A DNA stretch of 64,000 nt, from contig CM035407.1 in the NCBI GenBank assembly GCA_020310875.1, positions 67,087,158 through 67,151,157 of the forward strand. Direction: 5' to 3'. A program made the translations under genes and the position numbers. This DNA is from Ceratopteris richardii (Eukaryota > Streptophyta > Polypodiopsida > Polypodiales > Pteridaceae). Positions within the stretch are counted from its first letter, which is position 1. Every line of letters begins with the position of its first letter. Below the pieces are notes generated by a model, which saw only the letters and a list, made by a program, of their open reading frames with translations, was not told the DNA's origin and ran no database searches. Positions 12,201 to 21,452 of this stretch are shown here, in pieces.

Positions 12201-12895
12201 TTATTTTGTGATCCTATTTGTGAGGGAGTAGTAGCAAGCTTGGGGAATTGATTTGCCACATGCTTCCACAATTCTGGTTTTACCTTTAACAACTCCTTTA
12301 GAGTGAGATTACACTGTACCTTAGTGTTCTTGATCACTTCTGTGTTTCTAGGGATTACTGATTCTTCATTCCTCACTATTATCGTGGGTGCTCTCATATT
12401 AATAGACTTTGCTTCCCAAGGTCCTATGAACTGAGGTAATTCTTGTAAGGAATTAGATTCGAAGCCTGTGTGTTCACTCAGTTGTTCTTCCTCTACATCA
12501 TCATATATAGAGGGGATGTCTTGGGGAAATTGATCCTGCAAATCATCTATTTCTTGAATAGGAGGATGAGTTCCTTGTCCTTTTCTCCATTTCTCTTCTT
12601 GGATTTCTCTCAAAAATTCATGTGAGTACCTATATATCGAAGACAAATTGTCTTGACTTTCTGTATTGGGTACTTGAGACAGGGATGGTGCATTATTTTC
12701 CTGTGTCTCTGGGACAATAGGGTTCCTAGGCTGATCCTTTTTCTCTTTGCTTTCAATCAAGTATTCTAGCCTCTCCATTAGTCCCTGAAAGTGTAACTCC
12801 GGTTTTGCCATGTTATTCCAATTAAGATATCTAGAGGCTTCGAACAAAGCTTGTGCTAGTTCTACCATCTTCATGCAGAGTTTTGTTCTCTCCAT
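9275..12895 (-). CDS. G1 pol: protease, reverse transcriptase, RNase H, first HHCC module
   Basis: A 1,206-codon open stretch. Residues 1-250 are a hydrophilic linker. The aspartic protease has DSGAG near residue 266 and MILGRPFM about 80 residues later. An acidic spacer follows. RT spans roughly residues 690-900, with FSGYNQVAIAPEDQ, MPFGLTNAPATFQ and the catalytic YVDDI near residue 840. RNase H includes TDHQALLYL near 1053 and HLRADHLSR. The C-terminus begins an integrase-type zinc module (AHVGALKQHH), which continues past the TAG at 9275 to CKECYVC near 9192. It lies in the same frame as the upstream gag segment, separated by one TGA. The enzymatic core looks intact to 9275. Confidence 0.93.
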   Translation of the reverse strand: MERTKLCMKMVELAQALFEASRYLNWNNMAKPELHFQGLMERLEYLIESKEKKDQPRNPIVPETQENNAPSLSQVPNTESQDNLSSIYRYSHEFLREIQEEKWRKGQGTHPPIQEIDDLQDQFPQDIPSIYDDVEEEQLSEHTGFESNSLQELPQFIGPWEAKSINMRAPTIIVRNEESVIPRNTEVIKNTKVQCNLTLKELLKVKPELWKHVANQFPKLATTPSQIGSQNKVPEIPVEKIEDVSEGEEGNTYLPITHQGYTTKAILDSGAGVAIATTALWKHWGKPALKPTRMKLQMADGHIEKPLGLLEGISLTTCGVEFEHTFAICDFSKNHAYEMILGRPFMRQLQIVQDWGTNSLYLQHLGVTTKVNLKDYSHRDVPPIQWNTIHKTQVETESVHSLESDPSWLHEDTHLWMCKVAQQEEERLEARTLGAEQHPRTLQDPAYTPVVFPDEEFEPHGWAEILATMDVAINEEQWTPHCDEDGYDISVLTIEPIMCDAILEECEPNTDAFEDASDFDLESIIMDPPFASEEEYFYEVETHPQRHKEVMNDVRIATQVTSKSEGKKRKKKETMSGKEESLFEVPENFKKYEIEDRRIMVRMPNRKANDGQVYDNREKTKKIIVAIEGEEEKCTYIGHDLTAEEEEELVALLRKYRDVFAWSYKDLKGVDPDICSHRIPMTPDAKPTKQKPYTYNDNYAAKIKEEIDRLIEAGFIYEIEHTEWVSPIVVVPKKNGKLRVCINLKKVNAATIRDSYPLPITEHLLERVAGKEVYSFLDGFSGYNQVAIAPEDQHKTAFATEWGIFAFRVMPFGLTNAPATFQRLMCHVFKEFLRKSLEVYVDDICAHSNVRQMHIPELRQIFDKCREYQVCLNPEKCVFMVRQGKILGHIVSKNGISTDEEKVKVIAELPRPTNVKEVQAFMGHCGYYRRFIHMYAIIAKPLYSLLTNFEWTEECENSFNELKRRLCSAPILTTPDWSQPFHVHVDASNYAIGCVLAQPTSEGNIDLPIAYASRQLNAAERNYTTTEREGLGMIYAVKKFRHYLLANKFKFFTDHQALLYLVNKPCNTGRLIRWFQLLMEYDFEVVVRKGKTHLRADHLSRLTSGEAPQGVMDDLPDAYLFNLEIAPEWAKSIVPILTYGPKNPRIKIKEGEITKSQRYQILAGSIYKQDNQKVLACCVDESKHANWLQLAHVGALKQHHSKHRTL

Positions 12896-12907
12896 TTCTA
12901 GATCAGC

Positions 12908-13627
12908 TCAAGGGTAGTTCTTACTCATTTCAGCTACTTGAGGTCCCTCTTTTAGTCTAGCCTGATATGCACGAAACATCATGTCTAGATTCTCTGGTAT
13001 GGGTTCCGCTAAAACTGATCCTGATTTCTGAGCTGGATTCTCTTGATTCAATTCCTGTGAGGTCAATTCTTGGATTTTGGCTCTAGATTCCTTTAAACTT
13101 CCTTCCAACTCAGTTATCTTTTTACTCCATTTTCTCTTAATTCTTTCTCTAGAATCTTTCCAAGATTTTGTCTTTTTACTGCTAGATTCGGCAACTTCAC
13201 TACTTCCGACTACTTTCTCTTGATTAAGCTGTTGGTTCTGTAAGAGCGCCTGGGCTCTTGTTATAGCTTGGATAGGCACATATGTAGGGTTGGATCCATT
13301 TGCATTATTTACAATACCTATCACGTTGATTGGTGTCACACTCGAAGCATTAGCTGGGTTCTTAGGACAATCTTTGATTATATGCTCTTTGCCACAATCG
13401 GCACAAAAGCCTTGGATGTTATAGTACTGTGATTGTCCTGCTATCGGAGGATGTGGACAATCATTTATGAAATGATCTCCTTGGCACCTAAAGCATGGTC
13501 CTCTAGGGCCCTGTGGTCTCTGTTGTCTCAATTGGGGCCGTGGATTTGGGTTTGTGTACATCACATGAGCATAGTCGGGCTCCCAACTAGGTTCCACTGG
13601 AGGACTATCATAATGATATGTCTCCAC
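12908..13627 (-). CDS. G1 gag C-terminal region with two zinc knuckles
   Basis: Two CCHC knuckles, CFRCQGDHFINDC (near 13460-13500) and CADCGKEHIIKDC (near 13370-13410), then a Lys/Glu-rich helical region. Such knuckles bind the genomic RNA during packaging. It ends MSKNYP-TGA and the pol ORF follows in the same frame 10 nt later, so gag and pol may be joined by stop readthrough or the TGA may be a lesion. A frame change near 13690 separates it from the first gag segment, with which it was probably continuous. Confidence 0.85.
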   Translation of the reverse strand: METYHYDSPPVEPSWEPDYAHVMYTNPNPRPQLRQQRPQGPRGPCFRCQGDHFINDCPHPPIAGQSQYYNIQGFCADCGKEHIIKDCPKNPANASSVTPINVIGIVNNANGSNPTYVPIQAITRAQALLQNQQLNQEKVVGSSEVAESSSKKTKSWKDSRERIKRKWSKKITELEGSLKESRAKIQELTSQELNQENPAQKSGSVLAEPIPENLDMMFRAYQARLKEGPQVAEMSKNYP

Positions 13628-13884
13628 ATGTTCTGGTGACTCCGTGTAATATGCGGGTGGACTATCTACATGCGTAGAGTCAAAACTGTTTGAGTTTGGT
13701 CACTCTCTGTGATCAAAGGTGAAGAAGGCACTAAGGCCCTACTTAAGTTCTCTTCTGGAGCAGCATATTTGACTGAGATGACATTCGCTGGTGGGGGTGG
13801 CTGCTGAGCTAAGATAGGTTGAGGTCTCTGTTGAGCCTGGTATGGGTAGTTCTGAGGAGGCCTATAGTAATAAGGCTGAGCATT

Positions 13885-15642
13885 TTAATGGCCTTGATAC
13901 CTACCTGGCTGTGCGTATGCTTGCGGGTAGTTCTGTCTCACAGTCTGTTTGTTGTATGGGCAGTCCTGAGCCATATGATTCGTGTATCTTCTTTCAATGG
14001 TACAATATTGGCCACTAGGGTTGGCTTGTGGTTGTGGTGCATTGGGACACACATTTGCCATATGATCACCACCACAGGTGTAACAACGCTTGTTCATTAG
14101 TACCCTAGGTTTACTAGAAACTCCTAGTTTCTGGGCCACTTTTTCTGCTAGGTCCTCTATCGAACTAGACAATTTTGTGGATGCTAGAGATGAACAGTCT
14201 GAGTCCTTGTAGACCTTTGAGAGTTCCAACTCGTCTCCTAAGTTGTCCTCAATGTCTATACAAATTCTTATACATTGCTCTAGCGTTCTGGGTTCTTTTA
14301 GGTACACATAGGAGCGTAGTTTAGAGCTCAACAAGCCATCTAGGAACAATGACACTTGCTTGGCTTGTGAGGGTAGCTCTTGCATTGGACATCGTTCAAC
14401 ATATTGTCTAAACCTACGTCCTGCGAGTCTAACTGTTTCTTGAGGGGTCTGTTTGAAGCTATGAATCAACGACGACGTGTCATGTCTAATCCCACTTTTA
14501 GAGAATTCAGTGATGAATGACTCTAAAAAGTGATGGATGTCCCTAAATTGCCTTTGTTGCAATGGTTGGAACCAAGTTAAAGCTGTATTCTTCAACGTTA
14601 GTCCAAATGCGTTGTATTGCGTGAACATGTCTTCGACTTGTTCTGCTCTTAGTACTTGTTTGAATTCTGCGACATGGTCATAGGGATCTCCTGTCCCATC
14701 AAAGTAATTTTTCATGGATTTCACTAACTGTGTGGGTCTCAGTATTCTTGCGTGTTCACGTGGTCTAGGTAGAGGAAAATCATCTCTACCACCTGGTATT
14801 CCATGATCTCTTTGTCTATCCGTTCTATTAGTGTCCGTGGTTGTTCTATCTCTCCCCATGGGATGAGTGAAGCTTACTTCGGGTCTTTCTTTATTTCTCT
14901 CTCTTTGATTTCCATGGGCTGATGATGTTCCTGCCCCTTGTTGACTTGTATTCATGTTCGTTCTAGATGGAGGGAATACCAATTCACCTCTCCATGTGTA
15001 TGTGTTTTTAGCGTGGTCAGGCACCACAAAGACTCTTTCTGAAGTCTCATCCAGGTATACAACCTTTCCAGGTGTATCCGGGTCCTTGAACTCGTATATC
15101 GTGATGATACCTACCTCACTAAGTAGTTCTGTCTTGTATCTCCAAAAGGCTTCATCAGTTTCTTTATTTACAAACAACTCTATGCTTCTGTTGTCCTGGG
15201 GGATCCATTCCGGGATTAGTACTCGTGTCAGTACAGATTTCCCTCTAGGTGTTCTAGGCTCTTCTAGAGGTTCTTTTCCTTGAGATTTAGTTTCCCTCTC
15301 TAGCTGAATTACGCCAAACTCATTCGTATTGTTTGGCTGTGTACTTAAGATGTACCTCGTTCCTTCCTTGTCTATGTACGCGTCTCTATCAAATTTCACC
15401 ACTGGACGTTCCAATCCAATGGATTGATCGGGGTTGTGCATTTGCACCACTTGCCTTCGCAAACCATCCTCATAGATGCGAGCACCTAATCGGTTGGTTC
15501 GGAGAAACTCTAGTTGAGTCCTATAGGGTCCTTCTGGTTTTTCTAAATAGGCTACATTCGACCCTACTTCTGGTCTTTCTGTGCTAAATGCCATTTCTGA
15601 TCTGCTGGTGTCTGAGCTCTCGTAGGGGTAATTACTATTCAA
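13885..15642 (-). CDS. G1 gag: capsid domain and first pair of zinc knuckles
   Basis: 585 codons from ATG. After a hydrophilic N-terminal part, residues about 320-500 form a Ty3/gypsy-type retrotransposon gag domain (GTGDPYDHVAEFKQ, ALTWFQPLQQ, FLESFITEFSKS). It should assemble the virus-like particle. A canonical knuckle CYTCGGDHMANVC follows, and then a degenerate one (CTIERRYTNHMAQDC) that has lost the second Cys. After the terminal TAA (13885) the frame continues with a Gln/Pro-rich linker towards 13627, so the stop is likely a mutation. The start is the first ATG after the long leader. Confidence 0.9.
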   Translation of the reverse strand: MNSNYPYESSDTSRSEMAFSTERPEVGSNVAYLEKPEGPYRTQLEFLRTNRLGARIYEDGLRRQVVQMHNPDQSIGLERPVVKFDRDAYIDKEGTRYILSTQPNNTNEFGVIQLERETKSQGKEPLEEPRTPRGKSVLTRVLIPEWIPQDNRSIELFVNKETDEAFWRYKTELLSEVGIITIYEFKDPDTPGKVVYLDETSERVFVVPDHAKNTYTWRGELVFPPSRTNMNTSQQGAGTSSAHGNQRERNKERPEVSFTHPMGRDRTTTDTNRTDRQRDHGIPGGRDDFPLPRPREHARILRPTQLVKSMKNYFDGTGDPYDHVAEFKQVLRAEQVEDMFTQYNAFGLTLKNTALTWFQPLQQRQFRDIHHFLESFITEFSKSGIRHDTSSLIHSFKQTPQETVRLAGRRFRQYVERCPMQELPSQAKQVSLFLDGLLSSKLRSYVYLKEPRTLEQCIRICIDIEDNLGDELELSKVYKDSDCSSLASTKLSSSIEDLAEKVAQKLGVSSKPRVLMNKRCYTCGGDHMANVCPNAPQPQANPSGQYCTIERRYTNHMAQDCPYNKQTVRQNYPQAYAQPGRYQGH

Positions 15643-16591
15643 TTGCTGAGCCCACGATCGAGCAGTAGTTCTTACACTTGCCTATGATGATCTAAGGCTT
15701 CGTCGGTCTGACTTACCTATATGTTTGCCCGATCTAAGGTTCATTAATTTCCTTCCTTGCACACTCAGTACACGCTCAGATCGTCAATGATTCTTTGTTA
15801 TTACTATCTTGACTCTTTTTTAGATTTCTTTAGATTCTTGTCTTAACGTATGTGTCAGGAATTCGACTTTCCGTGGTAATTTGAGTTCTCGTTCCGTCAG
15901 ACTTATGTTCTTTCCTTTAGGTTTTCGTGTCACACACCTTTACTTTTGTCTTGGACTTGATAAACTTAATTCTCTTGAACTTGAGGCGTTCCTATCGTCT
16001 TGAATCCACAATGCTACCGTTTATCCTAAGCTAAGAATTGACTGAGGGGGTTGAGTAATCTTCCAACCTCGAGTCAGCTTTTCTGGTTGCTCTAATGCCC
16101 AAGAAGCCGCGCTTCCCAAGCTTTATGCCCTTCACAGCCTTGCCTTGGTTGCCTTTGATTGTCCTTGCTAGACCTGGAAAAATCCAAGATTAGACCAATT
16201 CACAATTGGATGATCAAGAACTTGAGTATATACACCTTTTAAGTCCCTTCCCTTTTGTCCAACTTTTCAATGTTTGCCCCCTGGCTTCCTACTCTCAAAC
16301 TAGGTCAACCTCAAAATAGCTTATCTAAAAATAGATGTATTCTTTAAGAAAAAAACAGTTGAGGTCACGTACTACTCGTCAAGAGCTTTCTAATGAGCTA
16401 TTAAGCTCAAAAAACGGACTTCGGGTGAAAAAGTTATGACCGTTCAGGCCCTGGGGGGTAAAAACTGACAAATAGGTTTTTCTCCAAATATGAGCTAAGG
16501 GGTCTCCTATGAGTATAATCACCCAAAAATTTCCCAAAAATATCCCCAAAATTGGCCAAAAAATGAAACCCTAAAATTTGCAATGGGGGTG
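15643..16591 (-). other. G1 leader, gag-proximal part
   Basis: About 950 bp between the gag ATG and the palindrome array, with no plausible conserved ORF on either strand. It presumably forms part of the long untranslated leader of the genomic RNA. Confidence 0.6.
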
Positions 16592-17235
16592 CACAATCGC
16601 GATGGTCTGGGACCGTCGCGATGGTCCAGGCGAACCGTCGCGATGGCGTGAAAGTGAACCGTCGCGATGGTCCAAAAGTGAGCAATCGCGATGGCGTGAT
16701 AGTGGACCGTCGCGATGGTTTGAGTGGGAACCGTCGCGATGGCGTGATATAGCGGACAATCGCGATGGCGTCAGTCAACGGTCAACGGTGAACCGTCGCG
16801 ATGGTCCAAAGTGAACCGTCGCGATGGTCACAAATGCGATGGCTTGAGACAATCGCGATGGTCTGAAATTTGAGTCGTCGCGATGGTCTGAGGGTATCGT
16901 CGCGATGGCGTGAGATGCGAGCCGTCGCGATGGTCTAGCTTGCCACGTGGCACCGTCGGCGCGATGGCGTGAGCCAATCGCGATGGTGTGGGGTCAACCA
17001 AACAGTCACGATGGTCCGCGAACCGTCGCGATGGTCTGGCCGAGCCGTCGCGATGGCGTGAGCCTATCGCGATGGTGTGACACAATCGCGATGGTCTGAG
17101 ACCGTCGCAATGGTCCACCAAAATATGATTTTTTGATATGTAGCTATGGATTCGTGTGTGCGCTTGTGTCGCCTATACGCCTGTGTGGTCGCTTACCAAA
17201 AATTCCGCACTTCGCAGACCATCGCGATGGTCTGA
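16592..17235. repeat. TCGCGATGG palindrome array in the G1 leader
   Basis: About 20 exact copies of TCGCGATGG plus several one-base variants, spaced mostly 20-35 bp apart and separated by short variable linkers. The core TCGCGA is a perfect palindrome, and many copies extend to near-palindromes such as GACCATCGCGATGGTC (about 17218). The block is GC- and CpG-rich inside an AT-rich element. It lies between the primer site and gag, where retroelement packaging and dimerisation signals usually sit. ORFs running through it on both strands are by-products of a stop-free repeat. Confidence 0.9.
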
Positions 17236-17586
17236 CACAGACGGAAATCTCTGATAGAAAGTGAAGTTTTTACCTTTTCCAAGCTTTCCTGATGCACTGG
17301 AGCACTGTACCTGCAAGAAAACTCAAGAAAACAAAAGCACATGCAAGCACAAAAGCTCTCTCTCACTCTCTTGCATGCACAAATGAGGGGAAATGAGGAG
17401 AATGGGTAGATATGGTGAATTTTCTGATTTTTTTTAGAGATGAAGATGATGATGCGGTGATGAAGATGGAGTGTGGGGGAGGTGAAAAACACTAAAAACT
17501 AAGTAAAAACAACAACAAAAACTGAAATTTTTACCTTCCAACGCCACTTCTTGCTATACTCTTACCATCACACATCCGTCCTAGAC

Positions 17587-17608
17587 TCGATCCCCGGCAA
17601 CGGCGCCA
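17587..17608 (-). other. G1 primer-binding site, tRNA-Asp
   Basis: The plus strand here equals the last 22 nt, including CCA, of plant tRNA-Asp(GUC) as I know it (…CCCCGGCAACGGCGCCA). The minus strand is therefore its complement. It lies 7 nt inside the 5' LTR, the expected place for the minus-strand DNA primer. Confidence 0.92.
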
Positions 17609-17615
17609 AATTTGG

Positions 17616-18253
17616 TGTTGCTCTAGCACAATGGTGAGAACCACGTTAAGAAGCTCCACCTCCTTAATGTCAATCCGCGGAAGAGATAGGAGTGATATGA
17701 AGATCGTGAATGTGAGATGAAGTGAGAGTGAAGGTGAGAAGCATAGAAATGCACACACACATACACACACACTACGAAGAGACAAGCAAGACACAATGGA
17801 AGGTGAGAAATCAACTCTATTACTCAAGAACACTATTACAAGCTCAAAAGAACTCTAACCTCAAACAAGCTAACCCCAAAAATGAGCTCTCTAGCTCTTT
17901 TTATAGTTTCTAGACTAGTTTTGACCGGTTTCACATCTAGTGACCGGCATAGTTAAAATTTAGGTCCTAGACGCTATTTGGAAGGGTAAACCGTGTCTAA
18001 AAATAACGAAAATTGATACGCTCATTCTACCTAAGCTCCTCAAGCTCGAGGACTCCTCGGCTTGCACAAAATGGAGCTAGAAATTAAGAAAAGGGTTTTT
18101 CTATGTTACATATGTTACAATAGTGATAAAAATCATTGTTGGAGGTTTTTGGAAAGTATTTGAAAACATAATTCTTTGAAAAAAGATTCCACTGGCTCAC
18201 TGCTCCGTCGTTACATGCTTCCGCGTCTTCTATGCCTCTGGCTGCTTCCAACA
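17616..18253 (-). repeat. G1 5' LTR
   Basis: 638 bp, near-identical to 958-1596, TG...CA ended. It carries the promoter for the minus-strand genomic transcript, with a CTATAAAAAG box near 17893-17903. Confidence 0.95.
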
Positions 18254-18258
18254 AAAGC
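18254..18258. repeat. Target-site duplication (right) of G1
   Basis: AAAGC, identical to 953-957. It marks the exact G1 insertion point in Copia-A RT, within the VSFLQDKGF motif. Confidence 0.95.
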
Positions 18259-18715
18259 CTTTGTCCTGCAAGAATGAAACAAGCCTGAAATTCCAAGCTC
18301 TTGGAGCTTGCTTGAGACCATACAATGCTTTGTTAAGTTTACACACATAATCAGGATAAACTTGATTCTCAAAACCAGGTGGTTGTGCCATATATACCTC
18401 TTCAGTTATCCAACCATTCAAGAATGCATTCTTTACATCTAGTTGAAGTATCTTCCAATTCTTGGAAGAGGCAATACTAAGCAAAACCCTAATAGTAGGC
18501 ATCTTTGCCACAGGAGAGAAGGTCTCCTCATAATGAATTCCCTGAGTTTGTGCAAAGCCTTTTGCTACAAGCCTTGCCTTATACCTGTTAATGGAACCAT
18601 CAAAATTCTTCTTGAGTTTATAGACCCATCTTGAGCCTATTACCTTCATGGATGAAGTCTTGGGCACCAAATCCCAAGTGTTGTTTTCCTCAAGTGCTTC
18701 AATCTCTTCCTTCAT
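18259..18715 (-). pseudogene. Copia-A reverse transcriptase, N-terminal half
   Basis: Classic copia RT start: WDLVPKTSSMKVIGSRWVYKLK, then YKARLVAKGFAQ, LQLDVKNAFLNG (first catalytic Asp), MAQPPGFE and KALYGLKQAPRAW. It stops at the G1 insertion and resumes at 957 downward. This part is open, and its protein sequence closely matches Copia-B 48491-48949. Confidence 0.93.
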
Positions 18716-18810
18716 TGCATGCTTCCATTCTGATTTTGCTTTGGCCTCTTCAAAGGATGATGGCTCCTCTTGGTTTATGTCCTGTGCTATGTAGATAGAA
18801 TGTTTAGTTA

Positions 18811-20015
18811 CTAATGAGTGTCAAACCCATACCTTTCTAGTTTTTTCTTTTCCCTCATAGATCTTCTTAGTCCATGATGTGATGATTGTGCCTCATGTCC
18901 AAGTTCTTGCAATTTTTCTTTACCTTTAGACTTCCATGCTTTGATCTTTTCCATCTGAGATTCTTCATCATCCTCTGAGGTGTCTTGTTCTTCAATCTTT
19001 GGTTGTTCTCTACCAAGCTTTGGAAAATCTTCTTCAAGATCATATGGTAAATTGACCTTCCTGCATGAATCTTCATACCATGAATTGTTTTCATAAAAAA
19101 CTACATCTCTACTTACCAAGAATCCTTTGTTGGTAGGGTTGTATAACTTGTAGCCCTTTTGATTGTTGTCATATCCAATAAATACACACCTTTCTGCCTT
19201 TGGATCCATCTTGCCTCTAACCTGTGAAGGAACATGAGCGAAAGCAATACATCCAAAAATTTTACAATGATCTAAGCTTGGTCTTCTTCCGTTCCAAGCC
19301 TCATATGGAGTCATCCCATCAAGGGATTTTGAAGGCAACCTGTTAATCAAGTAAGTTGCTGTAGATACAGCCTCAGCCCATAGATAATTAGGTAAATGCT
19401 TTTCATTTAACATGGACCTTGAAGCTTCAACAATTATCCTATTCCTCCTTTCTGCCACTCCATTTTGCTCAAGAGTGTACCTTGTAGTTACCTCTCTTTT
19501 GATTCCTCTTTCTTGAAGAAAAAAATCAAATTTATGGAAGAAGTATTCTCCCCCTCCATCTGACCTTATCCTTTTTAGTGATTTACCTGTTTGATTCTCC
19601 ACAAGAGCCAAATATCTTTTGAAACATGAAAAAACTTCATCTTTGTGTTTCATAAAGAATAGGATAGTCCATCTGCTGCAATCATCAATAAAGGAGACAT
19701 AATACCTTGATCCAGATATTGAAGCTTCCTTGCTAGGTCCCCATACATCTGTATGAACCAACTCCAAGAGTTCTCCATGCATATAACCTTTCTTCATGAA
19801 TGGTAACCTATGAGACATGCACTACACTTATAAATCATATGTTTTTTTGACAAGTTAGGGAGTCCAAGTACACTTTGGTCCTTGCAAATTTGCTTTAATG
19901 ACCTTTCACCAATATGTGCTAACCTTTTGTGCCATACTTCCAATTCTGTGAGTGTCTGACTACCATAATTAAAGAGAGCAATGTTTCTAGTGTCTTGTAA
20001 TTCAAATGTGAACAA
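18811..20015 (-). pseudogene. Copia-A GAG-pre-integrase and integrase
   Basis: The pre-integrase zinc segment (LEVWHKRLAHIGERSL ... CSAC) spans about 20015-19820. The integrase core follows, with D in VHTDVWGP, D in IRSDGGGEY and E in QNGVAERRNR, then the copia-specific C-terminal region (MTPYEAWNGRRPSL, CVFIGYDNNQKGY). Frame breaks near 19820 and 20020 split what was one polyprotein. Integrase before RT confirms Ty1/copia. It ends at 18811 in an acidic/basic linker that leads to RT. Confidence 0.9.
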
Positions 20016-20118
20016 TCTACCTGTCTTTCACCTTTTGTAATCTTCTGAATCCTTGACTTGGATCTTCAACAAATGCACCTACTTTTGTGAACCTGACTTG
20101 CAACCCTTTCTCTACTAT

Positions 20119-20730
20119 CTACCCAACACTTATCAAATTCTTTGTAATGTTAGGGACATAGAGTACCTTACTGAGTAGGTTGATGTTTCCATCAGGTGCT
20201 TTGACATTGCCTATTTTCTCCACAAGGTGTCTTGTATCATCTCCTATTTGTACCTCATGCTTATTCCTTGGATCTTCTAAATCTGATAGGAGTGCCACAT
20301 TTCCTGCCACATGATTTGAACAACTTGAATCTATGTAGAAAACATGCTCATCAGATTTAGCTTGTGGCATAGCCATGTTCATGATCAATAATGAATCCTC
20401 TTTGTTTGAGTCTTCTGTGTAGTTATTGTAGTCTCTCCTTCCTTTGTAGCCTCCTTGATAGTTTGAATGATTGTAGTTGTTGTAGCTGCTATGATAATTG
20501 TTGAACCTTCCTCTTGAGTAGCCATAACTTCCTCTATTGTATCCTCTTCCTCTTTGATTCCTGGAATTCCTAAAGCAATTTTCAGTTGTATGATTAGTTA
20601 GTCCACAAATAGAACATGGGTTGGAAACTTGGGATCTCCCCCTGCCTTGCCTACCTCCTCTTCCTCTACCTCTGCCATGTCTTCCTCTACTTGCATAGTT
20701 AGCTTGATATGTACCTGCTGCATCATCCAC
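20119..20730 (-). pseudogene. Copia-A nucleocapsid knuckle and protease
   Basis: A Gly/Arg-rich stretch (GRGRGRGGRQGRGRS) leads into one CCHC knuckle, CSICGLTNHTTENC. An Asn/Tyr/Gly-rich spacer and the copia protease follow. The active site reads IDSSCSNHVAGN, where most copia proteases have DSG(A/C)(S/T); the Gly position is Ser. Copia-B has the same change, so it predates both copies. Frame continuity with the gag segment upstream is broken near 20,800-20,930. Confidence 0.85.
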
Positions 20731-20919
20731 TTTCTTTGCCTTTCCTTTGTTATCTTTGGACTTGCTTTTATCAGTGTATAAAGCTGAAGATTGATTACCT
20801 TTAGAGCTTTCTCAAATTTTGATAAGCTTTGCCTCTTGAGTAAGTAGTTGTCCAATGAGTGTATTGAAATCAGGTACATGCATATCCATGTACAAATCCA
20901 TAGCTGTGGTGAATGCTTC

Positions 20920-21435
20920 CTACTTATCATGTGCCTTCAAGCCATTGATGACCTGCCTTACAATTTGCTCTTCATCTATTACCTCTCCAATGCTTCCCAA
21001 CTGATCTACTATGTCCTTGAGGTTTGTGACAAAATCAGTCACATTTTGTTTGGGAGCCTTCTTGAGAGTTGTGAAATCCAGCCATAGTTGATGCTTCCTA
21101 GCTTTGCTACTTGAAGAGAAGAAGGCTTCAAGTGCATCCCACACTTCCTGAGATGTCTTACAACTTCTAATGTGAGGCAACAAAAAATCTAAGATAGAGT
21201 TGAGGAGATAAGACCTTGCAAGTGCATCCTTGGAGCACCGTGTGCTCAATCTTTCTTGCTCTTCTTGTGTTGGTTGACTTTTGTTCCTGAAACTTGACAT
21301 TACTTCATCTCCAGCCACATAACCATATAAACTTCTACCTTGGAGATAAGCTTCCATCCTTAATGACCAAGCTGAGTAATTACCTCTATCCAATTTATCA
21401 ATTGATGAAGGAAATCCATCTGCCATGTTGTCCAA
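20920..21435 (-). pseudogene. Copia-A gag N-terminal domain
   Basis: Typical copia gag (UBN2-like): LDRGNYSAWSLRMEAYL near the start, then SQEVWDALEAFFSS and NVTDFVTNLKDIVDQL. The first ATG lies just after the primer-binding site. A stop at 20920 truncates it before the nucleocapsid region, which follows in overlapping frames (20598-20930). Confidence 0.88.
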
Positions 21436-21439
21436 CCTT

Positions 21440-21451
21440 GCTCTGATACCA
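21440..21451 (-). other. Copia-A primer-binding site, tRNA-iMet
   Basis: Plus-strand GCTCTGATACCA equals the 3' end of plant initiator tRNA-Met. On the minus strand this is TGGTATCAGAGC, the standard copia primer site, one base inside the LTR. Confidence 0.92.
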
Positions 21452-21452
21452 C

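Larger units (their letters stand above)
958..18253 (-). mobile_element. G1: giant Ty3/gypsy LTR retrotransposon, 17.3 kb
   Basis: A complete LTR-to-LTR element with 639- and 638-bp LTRs, TG...CA ends and a perfect 5-bp target duplication. Minus-strand order: 5' LTR, tRNA-Asp primer site, repeat-rich leader, gag, protease, RT, RNase H, duplicated integrase zinc module, integrase, second protease-like domain, a Gln/Pro-rich stretch, ORF3, polypurine tract, 3' LTR. Integrase after RT defines Ty3/gypsy. The tRNA-Asp primer and extra 3' ORF recall plant Athila/Tat-type elements, but I see no chromodomain and no envelope-like membrane protein. The LTRs differ by about eight substitutions and one base of indel, so the insertion is young, yet pol and ORF3 carry stops and a frameshift. 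It may therefore have been mobilised in trans, or damaged quickly after insertion. Confidence 0.95.

Noticed and set aside
16434..17121. Overlapping ORFs on both strands through the CGCGATGG array
   Set aside because: The repeat lacks stops in several frames. The proteins are only Ser/Arg/His/Asp repeats and lie in the untranslated leader.
17587..17608. tRNA-Asp-like sequence as a tRNA gene (likewise tRNA-Trp at 37518)
   Set aside because: Only the 3' end including CCA is present, at the exact primer-site position beside an LTR.
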